NCBI GenBank assembly: GCA_036874045.1
Contig: CM072341.1
Span: 3,112,501-3,176,500 of the forward strand
Origin: Cymodocea nodosa
Taxonomy: Eukaryota > Streptophyta > Magnoliopsida > Alismatales > Cymodoceaceae
Length of the DNA stretch: 64,000 nucleotides
Direction of reading: 5' to 3'
The notes beneath the pieces were generated by a model. That model searched no databases and was not told the origin of the DNA. It worked only from the letters and a program-made list of their open reading frames with translations. This document shows positions 20,795-33,981 of this stretch, piece after piece. Positions within the stretch are counted from its first letter, which is position 1. Each line of letters begins with the position of its first letter. Position numbers and translations under genes: made by a program.

Positions 20795-22860
20795 TGTTTA
20801 GAATGAAAAAGTGAATAATATTAACAGTTAAATGATGGTTAATTGCATAATATTTAGCTTATCATATGAGAATTAAGTCATTATGTTATAATTGCACTAT
20901 TACATGTTTTAATGAAAGAATCTACATAATTTCAGGGAATTAATGTTAATTTAGTACATTTCTGAACTATCGGTAAATTGTAGGCTGTGAAATTCTTAAG
21001 TATCCGAATTTTCTGTTATTTCAAAGAGTTATGTGTAATGTACTTGATAGTTATATTCTAGAGAATATTTTATTATTTCCTGAAGTACACGTGTCGAAAC
21101 CATAATGCATGACTTAAGTGGATTTTTGGTAAGTTATCTGTTAACTATCCGAAATGCATCTGGGCATCGGATAGTTAGGTTTTTAAGTATTCAAAATATT
21201 TGTAATTGTTAAGTTAGAATTATGCACGTGTTAAATTTAAATGCTTTAGTATATCATGTGAGATGCACATGTTTAACTCGTTAAGTTAGCATAACTGTAT
21301 GCGTTGAGTTATGTGAATACACACTAAGGTAACACTTTATGTTAGCGGCTTATTTCTTTATTGCACGTGTTTTATAGTTAAATCAACGAAGTAAGTCCAT
21401 TGAGTTATCTATAACTCCACGGACCATTTATTTTCTAATATACCACTATAGTGGTTACAAAAACAGGACATTCGAAGGAAAACCATGATTGCACGTATCA
21501 CGTAGGATATCGCTCGTGGAAGGAAGAAGAAATCACCATCATTGATATGAACGAAGGAAATCCAACCGATCATCTAAGCAGAAGCAGTTACTACTAAAGA
21601 AATATAAAAGAAAAGTAGAGAAGATGAAGAAAGGTGTGTGGCTAGTGTGTGTGTAGAGGAGGACAAACCGAGCTATCTGCAGGCAGCGTCGGAAGTTCCC
21701 TGAAGTTCCACACCAACCATCACTACCACCACCATAATCACCAACCATCGAAGGTCTGTGAGGATACTTTCTTGATGTCGGGTCGATTCCGAGCCAAACA
21801 CGGTGCTTGACAACCACTATGAGGAGTGATCGCATCACAGGAAGGGAAGCCATTTTCACCAAGCACCAACTCATATCTCAGGAGATTGTAAAGCTTCTAG
21901 CCTTGGTTTCAAGTTGATGCTAGTATGCTGAAGAGGAGATCATCTTGAAATTCTGGACTCGCGATTCTATAGGGAGTGGAGGCAGAATTGTATGTGATTA
22001 AGTTTTCAGTGGTGTAATCGCGTAGCATGTAGTGACAGAAATATTTACTATCGATAGAGAATTTTTACATTTTACCTTTCGCCCATTTTCATGAACATCT
22101 CAAAACAAAAATACCAAAAACAATAACTTATTTGTGTTTGTATTTCGTATTTAAGTGTTGTATTGTTTGTTTTATATCGTGATTAAAGTTATCATTGTCA
22201 GTATTGTGAATGTTTTATGTTTATTTGATTCCGAAAATAGATAATAGTTTTACAGTTTACTGAAATTGATTTGTTCAAAATACTTAAAGATTTTAATGGT
22301 TAATGTTTGAAATATCTGGATGTTAGTATGACTTAATGATAAATCTAATGTTCACTAACATTAAAGAGCTTAATTGATGTTATGTACAATCTGTGGAACC
22401 GCCCAATAGTTGGTCGAATTCCTCTATAAATAGAAGTATTAAATTGGAAAGATAGGCTCGTGGAGTTAACTTAAATCCACGAGATTAATCCGTTGAGTTA
22501 GCCATAACTCCATGAACTTAGTCTGTTGTGTTAACTGTAACTCAACGGAGTGATTACTGAACCCATTAAGTATAATAAAAAAAGGAAATAGTATACAATT
22601 CTCAATCAATTCTTTGTGAGATCAACCTATACTTGCACACAAATACAATATACACTATGCACTTGTAGTTAAAATACAAATTTGAATTAATAACTAATTT
22701 GTGTGAAATGTTGTTTGTTTACTTCTAAAAAGAAATTATTGATATAAACACAAGGATAAATTAACCAAGTAAAAACAGAAGTTAACAAATGTAAGTTTTC
22801 TAGCGATGCTACTTGTGAACTAAACAAGTTCTCTAGTGCTGCTTAAAGCTAAACCAACCA
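20795..22860 (+). repeat. Family-A LTR 1 (3' LTR of the truncated plus-strand element)
   Basis: Starts TGTTTAGAATG after a polypurine tract and ends near AAACCAACCA. TATA box at 21603-21610. Just before its end (22797-22850) it has a primer-site-like stretch (AGTTTTCTAGCGATGCTACTTG) followed by AGTTCTCTAGTGCTGC. It abuts LTR 2 with no internal sequence between. Confidence 0.82.
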
Positions 22861-24219
22861 GTTAGCAGCTTATTTCTTTAGTGCACATGTTTTATAGTTA
22901 AATCAACAAAGTAAGTCCGTTGAGTTATCTGTAACTCCACAGACCATTTATTTTCTAATATGCTACTATAGCGGTTACAGAAATAGAACATTCGAAGGAA
23001 GGCCAGAATTGCATGTATCACATAGGAATTCACTTGTGGAAGGGAGAAGAAATCACCATTGTTGATCTAAATGAAGGAAATCCAACCAATCAATTAAAGT
23101 AGAAGCAGTTACTACTAAAGAAGTATAAAAGAAGAGGAGAAAAAATGAAGAAGGTGTGTGGTAGTGTGTGTAAAGGTGGAGGACCGCGCTAACTGCAAGC
23201 AGTGTCGGAAGTTCACTGAATCATCCACACTAGCACCAACAATTCACCAACATCACCATAATTACCATAATCACCAACCATCGGAGGTCTGTGAGGATAC
23301 TTTCTTGATGTCGGGTCGATTCTGAGCCAAACACGATGCTTAACAACCATTATGAGGAGTGATCGCATCACGGGAAGGGAAGCCATTTTCACTAAGCACC
23401 GACTCATATCTTAGGAGATCGTAAAACTTTTAGCCTTGGTTTCGGGTTGATGCCAGTATGCTGAAGAGGAAATCATCTTGCAATTCTAGACTCACGATTC
23501 TATAGGGAGAGGAGGTAGAATTATAAGTGATTAAGTTTTCAGTGGTGTAATCACGTAGCATGTGGTGACGAAAGTATTTATTGTCGATAGAGAGTTTTAC
23601 ATTTCACATTTCACCCATTTTCATGAATATCTCAAAACAAAAATAGCAAAAACAACAACTTATCTAAGTTTATATTTACTATTCAAGTGTTGTATTGTTT
23701 GTTTTGTATTGTGATTAAAGTTGTTATTGTTAATATTGTGAATGTTTTGTGTTTGTTTGATTCAGAAAATAAAAAATAGTATCATAGTTTACTGAAATTG
23801 ATTGTTCCAGATACTTAAAGATTTTAATGGTTACTAGTTGAAATATTTGAATGTTAGTGTTGCTTAATGATAAATCTAATATTCACTAGCATTAAAGAGC
23901 TCAATTGATGTTATTTACAATCTATGAAACCGCCCAATGGTTGGCCGAATTCCTTTGTAAATAGTAGTATTAAACTCAAAAGATAGGCTCGTGGAGTTAA
24001 CTTAAGTCCACGAGATCAGTTTGTTATGTTAACTATAACTCAACAAAGGGATTACTAAACACATTAAGTATATTATAAAAAAATAAAACAGAACACAATT
24101 CTTACTCAATTTCTCTATGGGATCGACCTAAATACACTATGCACTTGCAGTTAAAATACAAATTGGAATTAATATCTAATTTGTGTGAAAGGTTGTTTGT
24201 TTACTTCTAAAAAGGAATT
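22861..24219 (+). repeat. Family-A LTR 2, truncated at both ends
   Basis: Starts inside U3 at AGCAGCTTATTTCTTTAGTG (equivalent to 21340 in LTR 1) and stops after ACTTCTAAAAAGGAATT, about 100 bp short of the normal end. TATA box 23124-23130. It sits between two other LTRs in the same orientation. Confidence 0.78.
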
Positions 24220-26199
24220 TGTTTAGAATGAAAAAGTGTATAATATTAACGATTAAATGATGGTTAATTACATAATTATTAGCTTATCATATGAAAATTA
24301 AGCCATTATGTTATAATTGCACTGTTATATGCTTTAATGAAAGAATCTGCATAATTTCAGGAAATTAGCATTAATTTAGTACATTTATGAACTGTTGGTA
24401 AATTGCAGGCTATGAAATTCTTTAGTATCTGAATTTTCTGTTATTTTGGAAAGTTATGTTTAATGTACCAGACAGTTATGTTTTAAATGCTTAAATAATA
24501 TTTTATTATTTCCTAGATTACACATGTTGAAACTACAATGCATGATTTAAGTAGATTTTCAGTAAGTTATTTGTTAACTATCTGAAATGCATCTGAGCAT
24601 CGGATAGTTAGGTTCGTAAGTATTTGAAATATTTGAACTTGTTAAGTTATAATTAGGCACGCGTTGAATTTAAATGCTTTAGTATATCATGTGAGATGCA
24701 CATGTATAACTCGTTAAGTTAGTATAACTGTACGTGTTAAGTTACATGAATACACACTAAGGTAACGCGTTAGGTTAGCAGCTTATTTCTTTAGTGCAAG
24801 TATTTTATAGTTAAATCAACGAAGTAAGTCCATTGAGTTATTTGTAACTCCATGGACCATTTATTTTCTAATATGCCACTATAGCGGTTACAGAAATAGG
24901 ACATTCGAAGGAAAACCATGATTGCATGTATCACACAAGAAATTGCTCGTGGAAGGAAGAAGAAATCACCATCGTTGATATGAACGAAGGAAATTTAACC
25001 GATCATCGAAGCAGAAGCAGTTACTACTAAGAAATATAAAAGAAAATGAGAAAAAATGAAGAAGTGTGTGTGCAGAGAAGGAGGACCGTGCTAACTGCAG
25101 GTAGTGACGGAAATTCCCTAAAGTTCCACACTACCATCACCACCATGACCATAATCACCAACCATTGGAGGTTTGTGATGATACTTTCCAAATGTTAGGT
25201 CGATTCTGAGCCAAACATAGTGCCTAACAACCACTATGAGGAGTGATCACATCGTAGGAAGGGAAGCCATTTTCACCAAGCACCGACTCATATTTTAGGA
25301 GATTGTAAAGCTTCTAGCCTTGGTTTCAGGTTGATGCCAGTATGTTGAAGAGGAGATCAACTTGCAATTCTGGACTCGCAATTCTATAGGGAGAGGAGAC
25401 AGAATTGTAAGTGGTTAAATTTTCAATGGTGTAATCGCGTCGCATGTAGTGACAGAAGTTTTTACTGTCCATAGAGATTACTTTACATTTCACCTTTCGC
25501 CCATTTTCATGATCATATCAAAACAAAAATACCAAAAACAACTTATCTGTGTTTATAGTTAGTATTTGAGTGTTGTATTGTTTATTTTGTATCGTGATTA
25601 ATGCTATCAATGTCAGTGTTGTGAATGTTTCATGTTTGTTTGATTTAGAAAATTGTTTTACAGTTTACTAGTATTGAATCGTTCCTGATACTTAAAGATT
25701 TTAATGGTTACTGTTTGAAATATTTGAATGTTAGTGTTGCTGAATGATAAATCTGATATTAACTAGCATTAAAGAGCTTAATGGATGTTATTTACAACTT
25801 GTGGAATCACCCAATGGTTGGCCGAATTCCTTTGTAAATAGCAGTATTAAACTGGAAATATAGCTTCGTTTAGTTACTTTAATTCCACGAGGTTAGTTCA
25901 TTAAGTTAGGAATAACTCAATGGAACAGTACACAATTCTTGCTCATTTCTCTGTGGGATCAACCTGTACTTGCACACAAATACAATATACATTGTGCACT
26001 TGTAGTTAAAATATAAATTGGAATTAATATCTAATTTGTGTGAAAGATTGTTTGTTTACTTCTAAAAAAAAGGGAATTACTGAAAAGCATCAAGACAAAT
26101 TAACTAAGTTACAAACAGAAGTAACAAATCAACCAAGTTTTCTGGCACCATTGCCAAGGAACTAAACAAGTTCTCTAGTGCCGCCTAAAAACCCAATCA
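24220..26199 (+). repeat. Family-A LTR 3 (5' LTR of element C)
   Basis: Starts TGTTTAGAATG and ends ACCCAATCA, directly before a degenerate primer site. TATA box 25035-25042. A second primer-site-like sequence (GGCACCATTGCCAAGG, about 26143) is embedded about 45 bp before the end. Confidence 0.82.
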
Positions 26200-26206
26200 A
26201 GTTTTC

Positions 26207-26223
26207 TAACGCTGTTGTTGGGG
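26207..26223 (+). promoter_or_regulatory. Degenerate primer binding site of element C
   Basis: TAACGCTGTTGTTGGGG lies 7 bases after the LTR, the same spacing as in element A, and is the A site with C-to-T and G-to-A changes. Confidence 0.72.
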
Positions 26224-26307
26224 AAATTGAGTAGCTAAGCAACTGTAAGTGCTGTTTCGTTTTAATAGCAAGAGGGGTATTGTGTGTTTTCCTCTATAAT
26301 CAAGAAT

Positions 26308-29300
26308 ATGGCATATGCTTATGCTCAAAGATTTTTGAAACCTGTAGTTAGCATATATGAATTCTGCAAATTGGAAGGTCACGACATCTCTGATTGTTTG
26401 AAATTGAGATGGGTGTAGATGGTTAGAGCACATGAACAACAGTTGAATTATATTCAATATAATAGAGCTGAGTATGAGAATCCTATAGTTTACCCAACTG
26501 ATGGTCAACTTAGAAGTTGTAATATGTTGAGAGACAATGAAGTTTGGGATAGGTATGACACACTGGAGCGTAGTTTAGAACAAAACATGGATGAACTAGA
26601 ACAATATATGTGTCAGCCACAAGAAGTCAACCAATTAAACTATAAGGAAATATATTCAAAACCTAAAATTGATATTATATACGAAACTGAAAAAACTATA
26701 ATGAAAATCAATAAAAAATTGAATGTAATGAGCTTAGATGATTTAGAAATAAAACTAAAAGCATTGGATGAGTTTACAATGAAATTACAAGTTATGCAAT
26801 AGGACAATACAAATGAAAACTTTAATGTTATAGATTTGCATAATTTGCAAGACATACAAACAATAGAGAATACCAATGCAATAGAATTTAAAGAATGCAA
26901 TTTAAAACTAAAAACAGTTGAAGATCATAATCACGAAAATGAAATACAAAAATATCAAGAAAGTAACGAAAATCTAAAAGATGTATGTATAACACTAAGA
27001 TCTGGAACTGATATACCATCAAGAATTCAAAAAGAAAATAATATAAATATGGGTAAGAACACAAATCAAAATGATAATGAAAATATAATATCTGAAAATA
27101 TAGAAATCAATGAAGAAAAGTCTAAATCAAAAAATGAGACTAAAAATGATCAAACAAATCAAATGAAAGAAAAAGAATCTTTTAAATCGCAATCATTAGC
27201 ACCCTATCCTAAAAGAATACAACAAACATTTCCTGAAAAATAAGAAAAAATTAGAGAAATTTTTCAAAAAGTACAAGTTAACATTCCTTTGTTAGACTTA
27301 TTGTAGACAATGCCACCTTGTGCTAAATTTCTTAAGGATTGGTGTACTAAGAAAAGAGAGCGAAAAGTTTTAAGGAAAGTCTTTTTAGCTGAGCAAAGTA
27401 GTTCCCTATTTCTACCACAAATCTCTAAAAAGTTATCTAATCCTAGAATCCCTATTATATCATGCACCATAGGAAATACCATTCTAGAAAGAACCTTAAT
27501 AGACCTAGGTGCAGGCATAAATGTTATGCTAAGTGATATATTTGCATCCTTAGGATTAGAAGGCTTAATCCCTACTAGGACTGTTATTCAATTAGCTGAT
27601 AGAAGTATAAGATACCCTAGAGGAAAAATAGAGGATGTCTTAATTAAAATAAAAAACTTCATATATCCTATTGATATTGTAATTTTGGATTCCCAACAAA
27701 TTAAGCATAAAAATAGTGATACATCTTTAATTTTGGGAATATCATTTTTAGCAACATCAGGAGATGTTATAAATTGTAAAACTGGAATTATGAAGTTAGC
27801 ATATGATAATGAGGATACTCAATTAAACCTTTTCAAACCAGAAAAGTTTGAAGAGTTAGAAATGTCGTTACATACTATAGACTTTTTAGACGATGAAGGA
27901 GATATGCTAGATGATGTGATTCAAGAAGAATTAAATAGGCAACTTGATTCTGAGATTTTAGAAGAAAGTGAAAGCATAAATGTGGAAGGAGATTAGGAAG
28001 AAATTAATTTAGAAATTAATGATGTTCAATTAGGAGCTCTAGCTTCTAATGGGCAACAGTTAGAATTAAAACCTTTACCTCTTGAATTAACCTATATGTT
28101 TTTGGAAGAAAAATGAATATGTCCAATCATTATTGCTTCAGATTTAAAAGAGGATCAAATTGCTAAATTAAAAGATGTAAAAACTTATAAAGAAGCCATA
28201 GGATGGACTATGACTGATATAAAAGGGTTAAGTGCAACTTTATACTATCACCACATATATTTAGAAGAGAATGCTAAACCAGTTAGAATTCCTGAGAGGA
28301 GATTAAATCCAAACCTTAAAGAAGTAGTCAAGAAGGAAATAGTGAAATGGTTAGATAATGACATAATTTATCCAATTTCTGATAGCTCATGGGTTAGTCC
28401 AATCCATGTAGTTCCGAAGAAATCAGGATTAATAGTTATTAGGAATGAAAGTCAGGACTTGATACCTACTAGAATTCAATTAGGCTGGAGAGTGTGTATA
28501 GACTATAGAAAGCTGAATGCTGTAACTAGGAAATATCATATTCCCTTACCTTTTATAGATCAAATGCTAGAGAAATTAGCAGGGCAAGAATATTTTTGTT
28601 TCCTAGATGGGTATTCAGGATATAACCAAGTTCCAGTAGCATTAGAGGATCAAGAGAAAACAACTTTTACCTGTCCTAATGGAACTTATGCTTTTAAGAG
28701 AATGCCATTCGGATTATGCAATGCACTAGCCACCTGTCAAAGGTGTATGTAGGGTATATTCACTAGAATGACTGAAGATTTTTTAGAAATATTTATAGAT
28801 GATTTTACTATTTATGGAATTTCATATGAAGTGTGTTTAAACAATTTAGACCAAGTATTAAAATGCTGTGTAGAAAAAAATCTAGTTCTAAATTGGGAAA
28901 AATGTCACTTCATGGTTAATCAAGGAATCGTCTTGGGTCATGTTGTTTCAAAGAAGGGGTTGGAAGTAAATAAAGCTAAAATAGAATTAATTTCTAATCT
29001 ATTAGAACCTAAATCAATAAAAGATATTAGATCATTTCTAGGACATGCTGGATTTTATAAAAGATTTATTAAAGATTTTAGCAAAATAGCTTGACCTTTA
29101 ACTAATCTATTAAAAGATGTTCCATTCAACTTTGATAAAAATTGCAAAGAAGCATTTTTCAAGCTTAAAACTAGCTTAATTTCAACTCCTATAATTCAAG
29201 CATTTGACTAGAGCCATCCATTTGAATTAATGTGTGATGCATCTGATTTTGCTGTAGGAGCAGTGTTGGGATAGAAGATAGAAAAATCTCCTAGAGTGAT

Positions 29301-30949
29301 TCATTATGCAAGCAAAACCTTAAATGATGCTCAAGTTAATTACACAACTACTGAAAAAGAGTTGTTGTGTTTGTTTTAGAAAAATTTAGAACATATCTAA
29401 TTAGAGCTAAAGTGATAGTATACACAGATTATTCAGCTTTAAAACACCTAATAGCAAAGAAAGAGACTAAACCTAGTTTGATCCGATGGATATTATTATT
29501 ACAAGAATTTGATCTAGAAATTAAAGATAAAAAAGGTTGTGAGAATGTAGTAGCAGATCATTTATCAAGATTACAAATAGAAAAATCAAATATTGAAATT
29601 AAGGATAATTTTCTTGATGAACATTTAATGACCATCAAAACAATGCATTGGTGTATAGATATAGTTAATTACTTAGTGATTGGTTTAACACCTAAGGATT
29701 GGAGTAGACAAGATAAGAAATTATTCTTTTCAAGAGTGAGATATTACTATTGGGAAGACCCATACTTATTTAAGAAATGTCCTGATCTGGTTTTAAGGAG
29801 GTGTGTTCCAGAAACTGAATATCAAAACATATTGTCTTTCTGTCATGACCAAGCATGTGGAGGACATTTTGGTTCAAGGAAAACTGTTGCAAAAATTTTA
29901 CAATGTAGATTTTATTGGCCAACACTATTCAAAGATGCTCATAAATACTACTTAAGTTGTTTAAAATGTCAACAAATAGGAAGAATATCAAAGAGGAATA
30001 TGCTGTCTCTTAATCCTATTGTTGAGGTTGAAATCTTTGATGTGTGGGGAATAGATTTCATCGGTCCATTTCCTATGTCTAATCAATTTAATTATATATT
30101 GTTGGGGGTGGATTATGTATCTAAATGGATAGAAGCTATTCCTACAAAAACTAATGACAACAAAGTAGTAATACATTTTATAAGAACAAATATAATTGCT
30201 AGATTTGGAATACCTAAAGCTATTATCAGTGATAGAGGAACTCATTTCTGTAATAGAAGTTTTGAAGCCTTAATGAAGAAATATAGAGTAAACCACAAAA
30301 TTGCAACATCATATCATCTGCAAACAAGTGGACAAGTAGAAAGTGCAAACAAACAAATTAAGTTAATCTTAGAGAAAGTAGTAAATCCTACAAGAACAGA
30401 TTGGGCTAATAGATTGATAGATGCACTTTGGGCCTATAGAACTGCTTACAAGACAAGCTTAGGTATGTCACCTTTTAGGCTAGTATATGGAAAAAGTTGT
30501 CATTTACTAGCTGAAATTGAACATAAAGCTTATTGGGCATTAAAAACTCTCAACACTAATTTAAATCAAACTGCTGAAAATAGAAAAATGCAATTGATTG
30601 AATTAGAAGAATTTAGGAATGAAGCTTATTCTAGAACTGTAAGAGAAAAAGAGAAAATGAAGTTCTGGCATGATAAGAAAACTATTTCAAACCCTTTGAA
30701 ATAGGACAAGAAGTATATCTTTATATAACTAGACTCCATAACCATCCAAGAAAATTAAGATCTAGATGGGTAGGATCTTACATAGTTCGAAATATTTATC
30801 CCTATGGAGCTATTTAAATTGAAAATCCAAAAAATCAGAACATATTTAAAGTAAATGGACAAAGACTTAAACCTATTTTGAAGATACCAAAAAGTTCGTT
30901 TGGAATTGTAGAAGAAGTAAGAATAGAGGACTACTCGAGCTTTACTTAG
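26308..30949 (+). pseudogene. Element C pol: linker, protease, RT, RNase H, integrase
   Basis: One frame from MAYAYAQRFLKP (26308) to about 29360, then a 7-bp deletion and, near 30690, a 1-base deletion shift it. In order: knuckle remnant EFCKLEGHDISDC; Asn/Lys/Glu-rich linker with CITLRSGT (about 26990); AKFLKD and KKRERKV; aspartic protease with DLGAGINVM (about 27502-27530) and ILGISFL; RT with GWRVCIDYRKLN, FLDGYSGYNQ and active site FIDD (near 28793); RNase H ([16 protein letters not shown]); integrase with [10 protein letters not shown] zinc-finger part, [19 protein letters not shown] and [15 protein letters not shown]-terminal EVRIEDYSSFT. About ten in-frame stops, mostly TAG. Athila-type Ty3/gypsy; the best pol in the window and missing a full gag in front. 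Confidence 0.9.
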
Positions 30950-31260
30950 TAAAAAAGTTTCTAAGTATATATATATATATATATATATAAAAATTTTGTG
31001 GTTCAACCGATAGGATCCATCGGTTTGATCGAAACGTAAAAACATAATATATATATATTATATTTAGTTAAGTGTCGGTGTTACTGAAGTATAGTATCAG
31101 TTCAACCGATAAAAAAAAATTTTTAAGAATCGGTTAGACCAGACACATTAAGTATTATGTATAAAAATTCTTGACTGAAGAAAAAAATTATTATTATATG
31201 TATTTTTATTAGATATAACTTTACGGAAAGTCCATTGAGTTAAGTGTAACTCAATGTACT
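30950..31260 (+). other. Hairpin-rich spacer after element C integrase
   Basis: Contains a TA microsatellite (30966-30990), AACCGAT/ATCGGT inverted repeats (31010-31025 and 31105-31135) as in the post-integrase arrays of A and D, and a TTGAGTTA/TAACTCAA pair at about 31235-31255. No gene. Confidence 0.6.
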
Positions 31261-31469
31261 TACTCTTGTGGCCTTGAGGAGTGGACTACCTAGTTTGGGG
31301 AACCACTATAAATCTCTTTGTGTTCTTTACTTTTTGCATTACTAGTTTTAATTCTAAAATCAATTAATCAGGGTTCATTAGTGTCAACAGCTTCCAAATT
31401 TTTAAAAACAAAATAAACTTTATTAGGACACTATTCACCCCCCCTCTAGTGTGTCATTCGATCCTTTCA
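31261..31469 (+). repeat. Copia-type LTR 3' end fragment
   Basis: Ends TTCACCCCCCCTCTAGTGTG...CGATCCTTTCA, a block typical of SIRE-type copia LTR ends and similar to 18736-18777. Truncated on its left and joined directly to a Tat fragment on its right. Confidence 0.6.
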
Positions 31470-31548
31470 TGCTGTTTAAGTGTGACCTAGGCATTTGGTC
31501 CCCAACTTTCAATCATGCCACTTGTCACGGGACAACGTGAGGCATCTC

Positions 31549-32829
31549 TCAACGCAAGCGATTGTTAGGACACACGCCAAGTGCATATGTGTGCTGGGCA
31601 CCCAACACATCATTCCATTGAATGGCTGCCTTCTTCCTCAACAATCTAAAGAGAGGCTCACAGGTTGAAGTTAGCTTGGATATAAACCGATTAATGTACT
31701 GCAAGTGCCCTAGCAGGTTGTAGACTTCTTTCTCTGTCCTTGGTGGTGGCATCTCCTGGATGGCCTTAGCTTTACTAGGGTCAATCTCAATCCCCCTCTG
31801 GCTGACCACATGGCCAAGCAGCTTGCTAGAGGATATTGCAAAGATGCATTTGGCTGGATTCAAGTAGAGTTTTTATTCCCTCAAACGCTTGAATAGCTTG
31901 CGTAGATCTATAAGATGTTGTTGCAGTGATTGAAACTTCACGACAAGGTCATCTACATACACTTCGATCTCACGGTGGATCATGTTGTGGAATATCAAGG
32001 TCATGGCCCTTTGATAAGTGGCACCTACGTTCTTCAAGCTGAACAGCATGACCTAATAGTAATATACGCCCCAAGGAGTGATGAATGCTGTTTTTTCCAT
32101 ATCCTCTTCAGCCATGTGGATCTGGTTATAACCTGAGAATCCGTCCATGAAAGAGAGAGCTACATGTCCTACGGCACTGTCTACCAATAAATTGACATGC
32201 GGCAATGGAAAGTCATCCTTAGGGTTAGCCTTGTTGAGGTCTCGATAGTTCACGTACATTCGGATTCTACCATCCTTCTTAGGGACTGGGACGATATTGG
32301 CTAGCCACTCCGGGTATTGCACTTCACGGAGGAAACCAACTTGCAACTGTTTGGCTACTTCCTCCTACAACTTCAAGCTCCATTCAGGCTTGATGCGACG
32401 TAGTTTCTGCTTGACTGGTCGCACTAACTCTTGAATGGGGAGGCGATGAACTACAATCTTGAGGTCTAACCCTAGCATATCGCTATAACTCCATGCAAAT
32501 ATATCTAGGAACTCCCGCAGAAGGCGTACCAGCTTGCCTCTATATTGCGAACTTAAAAATGCACTTATGCGCAAGTTCCTCATGTTGTTTGGGTTGCCAA
32601 AGTTCATGACCTCAGTGGCTTCCTCGGTCGGAAGCTCTCGCTGCTCTAGATTGTGACCTTGGAAGGAATCATCAAGCTCTACTCCTGAATCATCCTCTTC
32701 AACAACACCTTCCAAGTCTGATTCCCTTGTGCTCACTATACTAATAGGAGCAACACCTGTCAACTGAATTCTAATAATCCAATCTTGGGGTTGGGAGGTG
32801 TTGTCGGATGCCCCTGGCATTACTCGCAC
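31549..32829 (-). pseudogene. Tat-type reverse transcriptase, truncated
   Basis: In order: FAWSYSDMLGLD and VKQKLRRIKPEW, then YPEWLANIVPVPKKDGRIRM, YVNYRDLNKANPKDDFPLPH, FMDGFSGYNQIHMAEEDMEKT, active site YVDD (EVYVDDLVVK), LNPAKCIFAISSSKLLGHVVS, DPSKAKAIQEMPPPRT and RFISKLTSTCEPLFRLLRKK. This is the Tat/Ogre-Retand pattern. Stops interrupt it near 32055, 32365 and 31870. Sequence diverges after IQWND, so RNase H and integrase are absent. Confidence 0.88.
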
Positions 32830-33147
32830 GATGTTGTCTTATGTAGAAAATGACATTTGCTGATTGTAAGAGCTGGTTAGAGTGTAGACCAGCTGCTCTA
32901 ACTACTACGACTTAGAGAAGAAGGTTGCTAGTTCTTCATCTAACGAGTAGTGTCGCTGCTCTGTGAGTGGAGGAGGCTGGGCCACTACTAACTCACAGAT
33001 TTGAATTCCTATCGGCTGCACTTTTGGAGGGGCGGTTGACTTTACTTCAATTGCCACTTCCTTCCCTAACCTTCTAGGTATGCAGACATCTGCATCTTGC
33101 TCTCCACTACGAGATCCCGTTGAACCTATTCTGACCTCTGATTGCAG

Positions 33148-33981
33148 CTACAGGTCACCTAAAGAGGAAAAGGTGACAGGCTTTAATAGGGTAAAGCAGA
33201 GTGAAGACTCAAGAGACCCAAGCTGAAAATTTCGACGAGACTTGGAAAGGGCTGCAACAAACTTTAGGGATGTGTTGTAGTCCTCAGCTAGGATGGACAC
33301 AACTGACCCCTTGTGCCACAGTTTCAACATTCTGTGAAGCGTTAAGGGCACAATGAAGTACCTGTGTAGCTAGGGTCTTCCCAAAAGGAGGTTGAAGTTT
33401 GCTTGGATGTCAAGGATAGTGAACACAGCCTCAAACTCCAACTCCCTAATAGAAAAGGGAAGTCGAAGGGAACCCATGGGAGAATGGTGGGCGCCATCGA
33501 AGGATAACATCCCCTGTGTTGCTGATTGGAAGTCTTTAGGTGTGAAGCCTAACTTCTATGCCATTCTAAGCGGATAGACATTAACACTGGCACCATCCAC
33601 CATGGTGAGAGGCACCTTAAAATCACCATGTTGCATGGTAATATGCAAGGGCAAGGTATGATCGACACCTGTTGGAGAGATGTCCTCCTTTGAGAAGGAG
33701 ATAGTGCCAGGTAAGCCTACCGTGGCCACTATGTTCTCCAATGTAGTTGGAGGGACATCATTAGACACATGGGCTGCCTGGAAGACCTGAATGAAGGTGG
33801 CACGGTGCTCCAGCGACATCTGGATAAGATCCCATATTGAGATATCTGCTTGCACCTTCTTGAGCTGCTCTGTTGCTTGCTTAGGAGTGGGACAAGGAGG
33901 AACCTCTTGAGGGACCCAATGTCTAGACGAGGACGTCACAACGGTCATGGCTGAGGGGGGGGGAATAGTGGTCATTGTCAC
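33148..33981 (-). pseudogene. Tat-type protease region
   Basis: 33981-33556 encodes ISIWDLIQMSLEHRATF, then DHTLPLHITMQ and VDGASVNVYPLRMA. The DGAS triad is the aspartic-protease active-site form of this lineage. The frame then stops and continues decayed to about 33148. No complete protease remains. Confidence 0.7.

Larger units (their letters stand above)
24220..31000 (+). mobile_element. Element C: 5' part of a family-A retrotransposon
   Basis: 5' LTR, degenerate primer site and a nearly full pol, but nothing of ORF X, gag or F-box follows. The sequence passes through hairpin-rich spacer into unrelated element fragments at about 31261. A family-A LTR end at 34931-35629 could be its 3' LTR remnant, but the 5 bases flanking the two do not match. 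Confidence 0.75.

Noticed and set aside
26308-30949. TAG read as sense codon (recoding)
   Set aside because: Stops differ between copies and coincide with CAG or TGG in sister copies; TAA, TGA and frameshifts are present too. Decay explains them.
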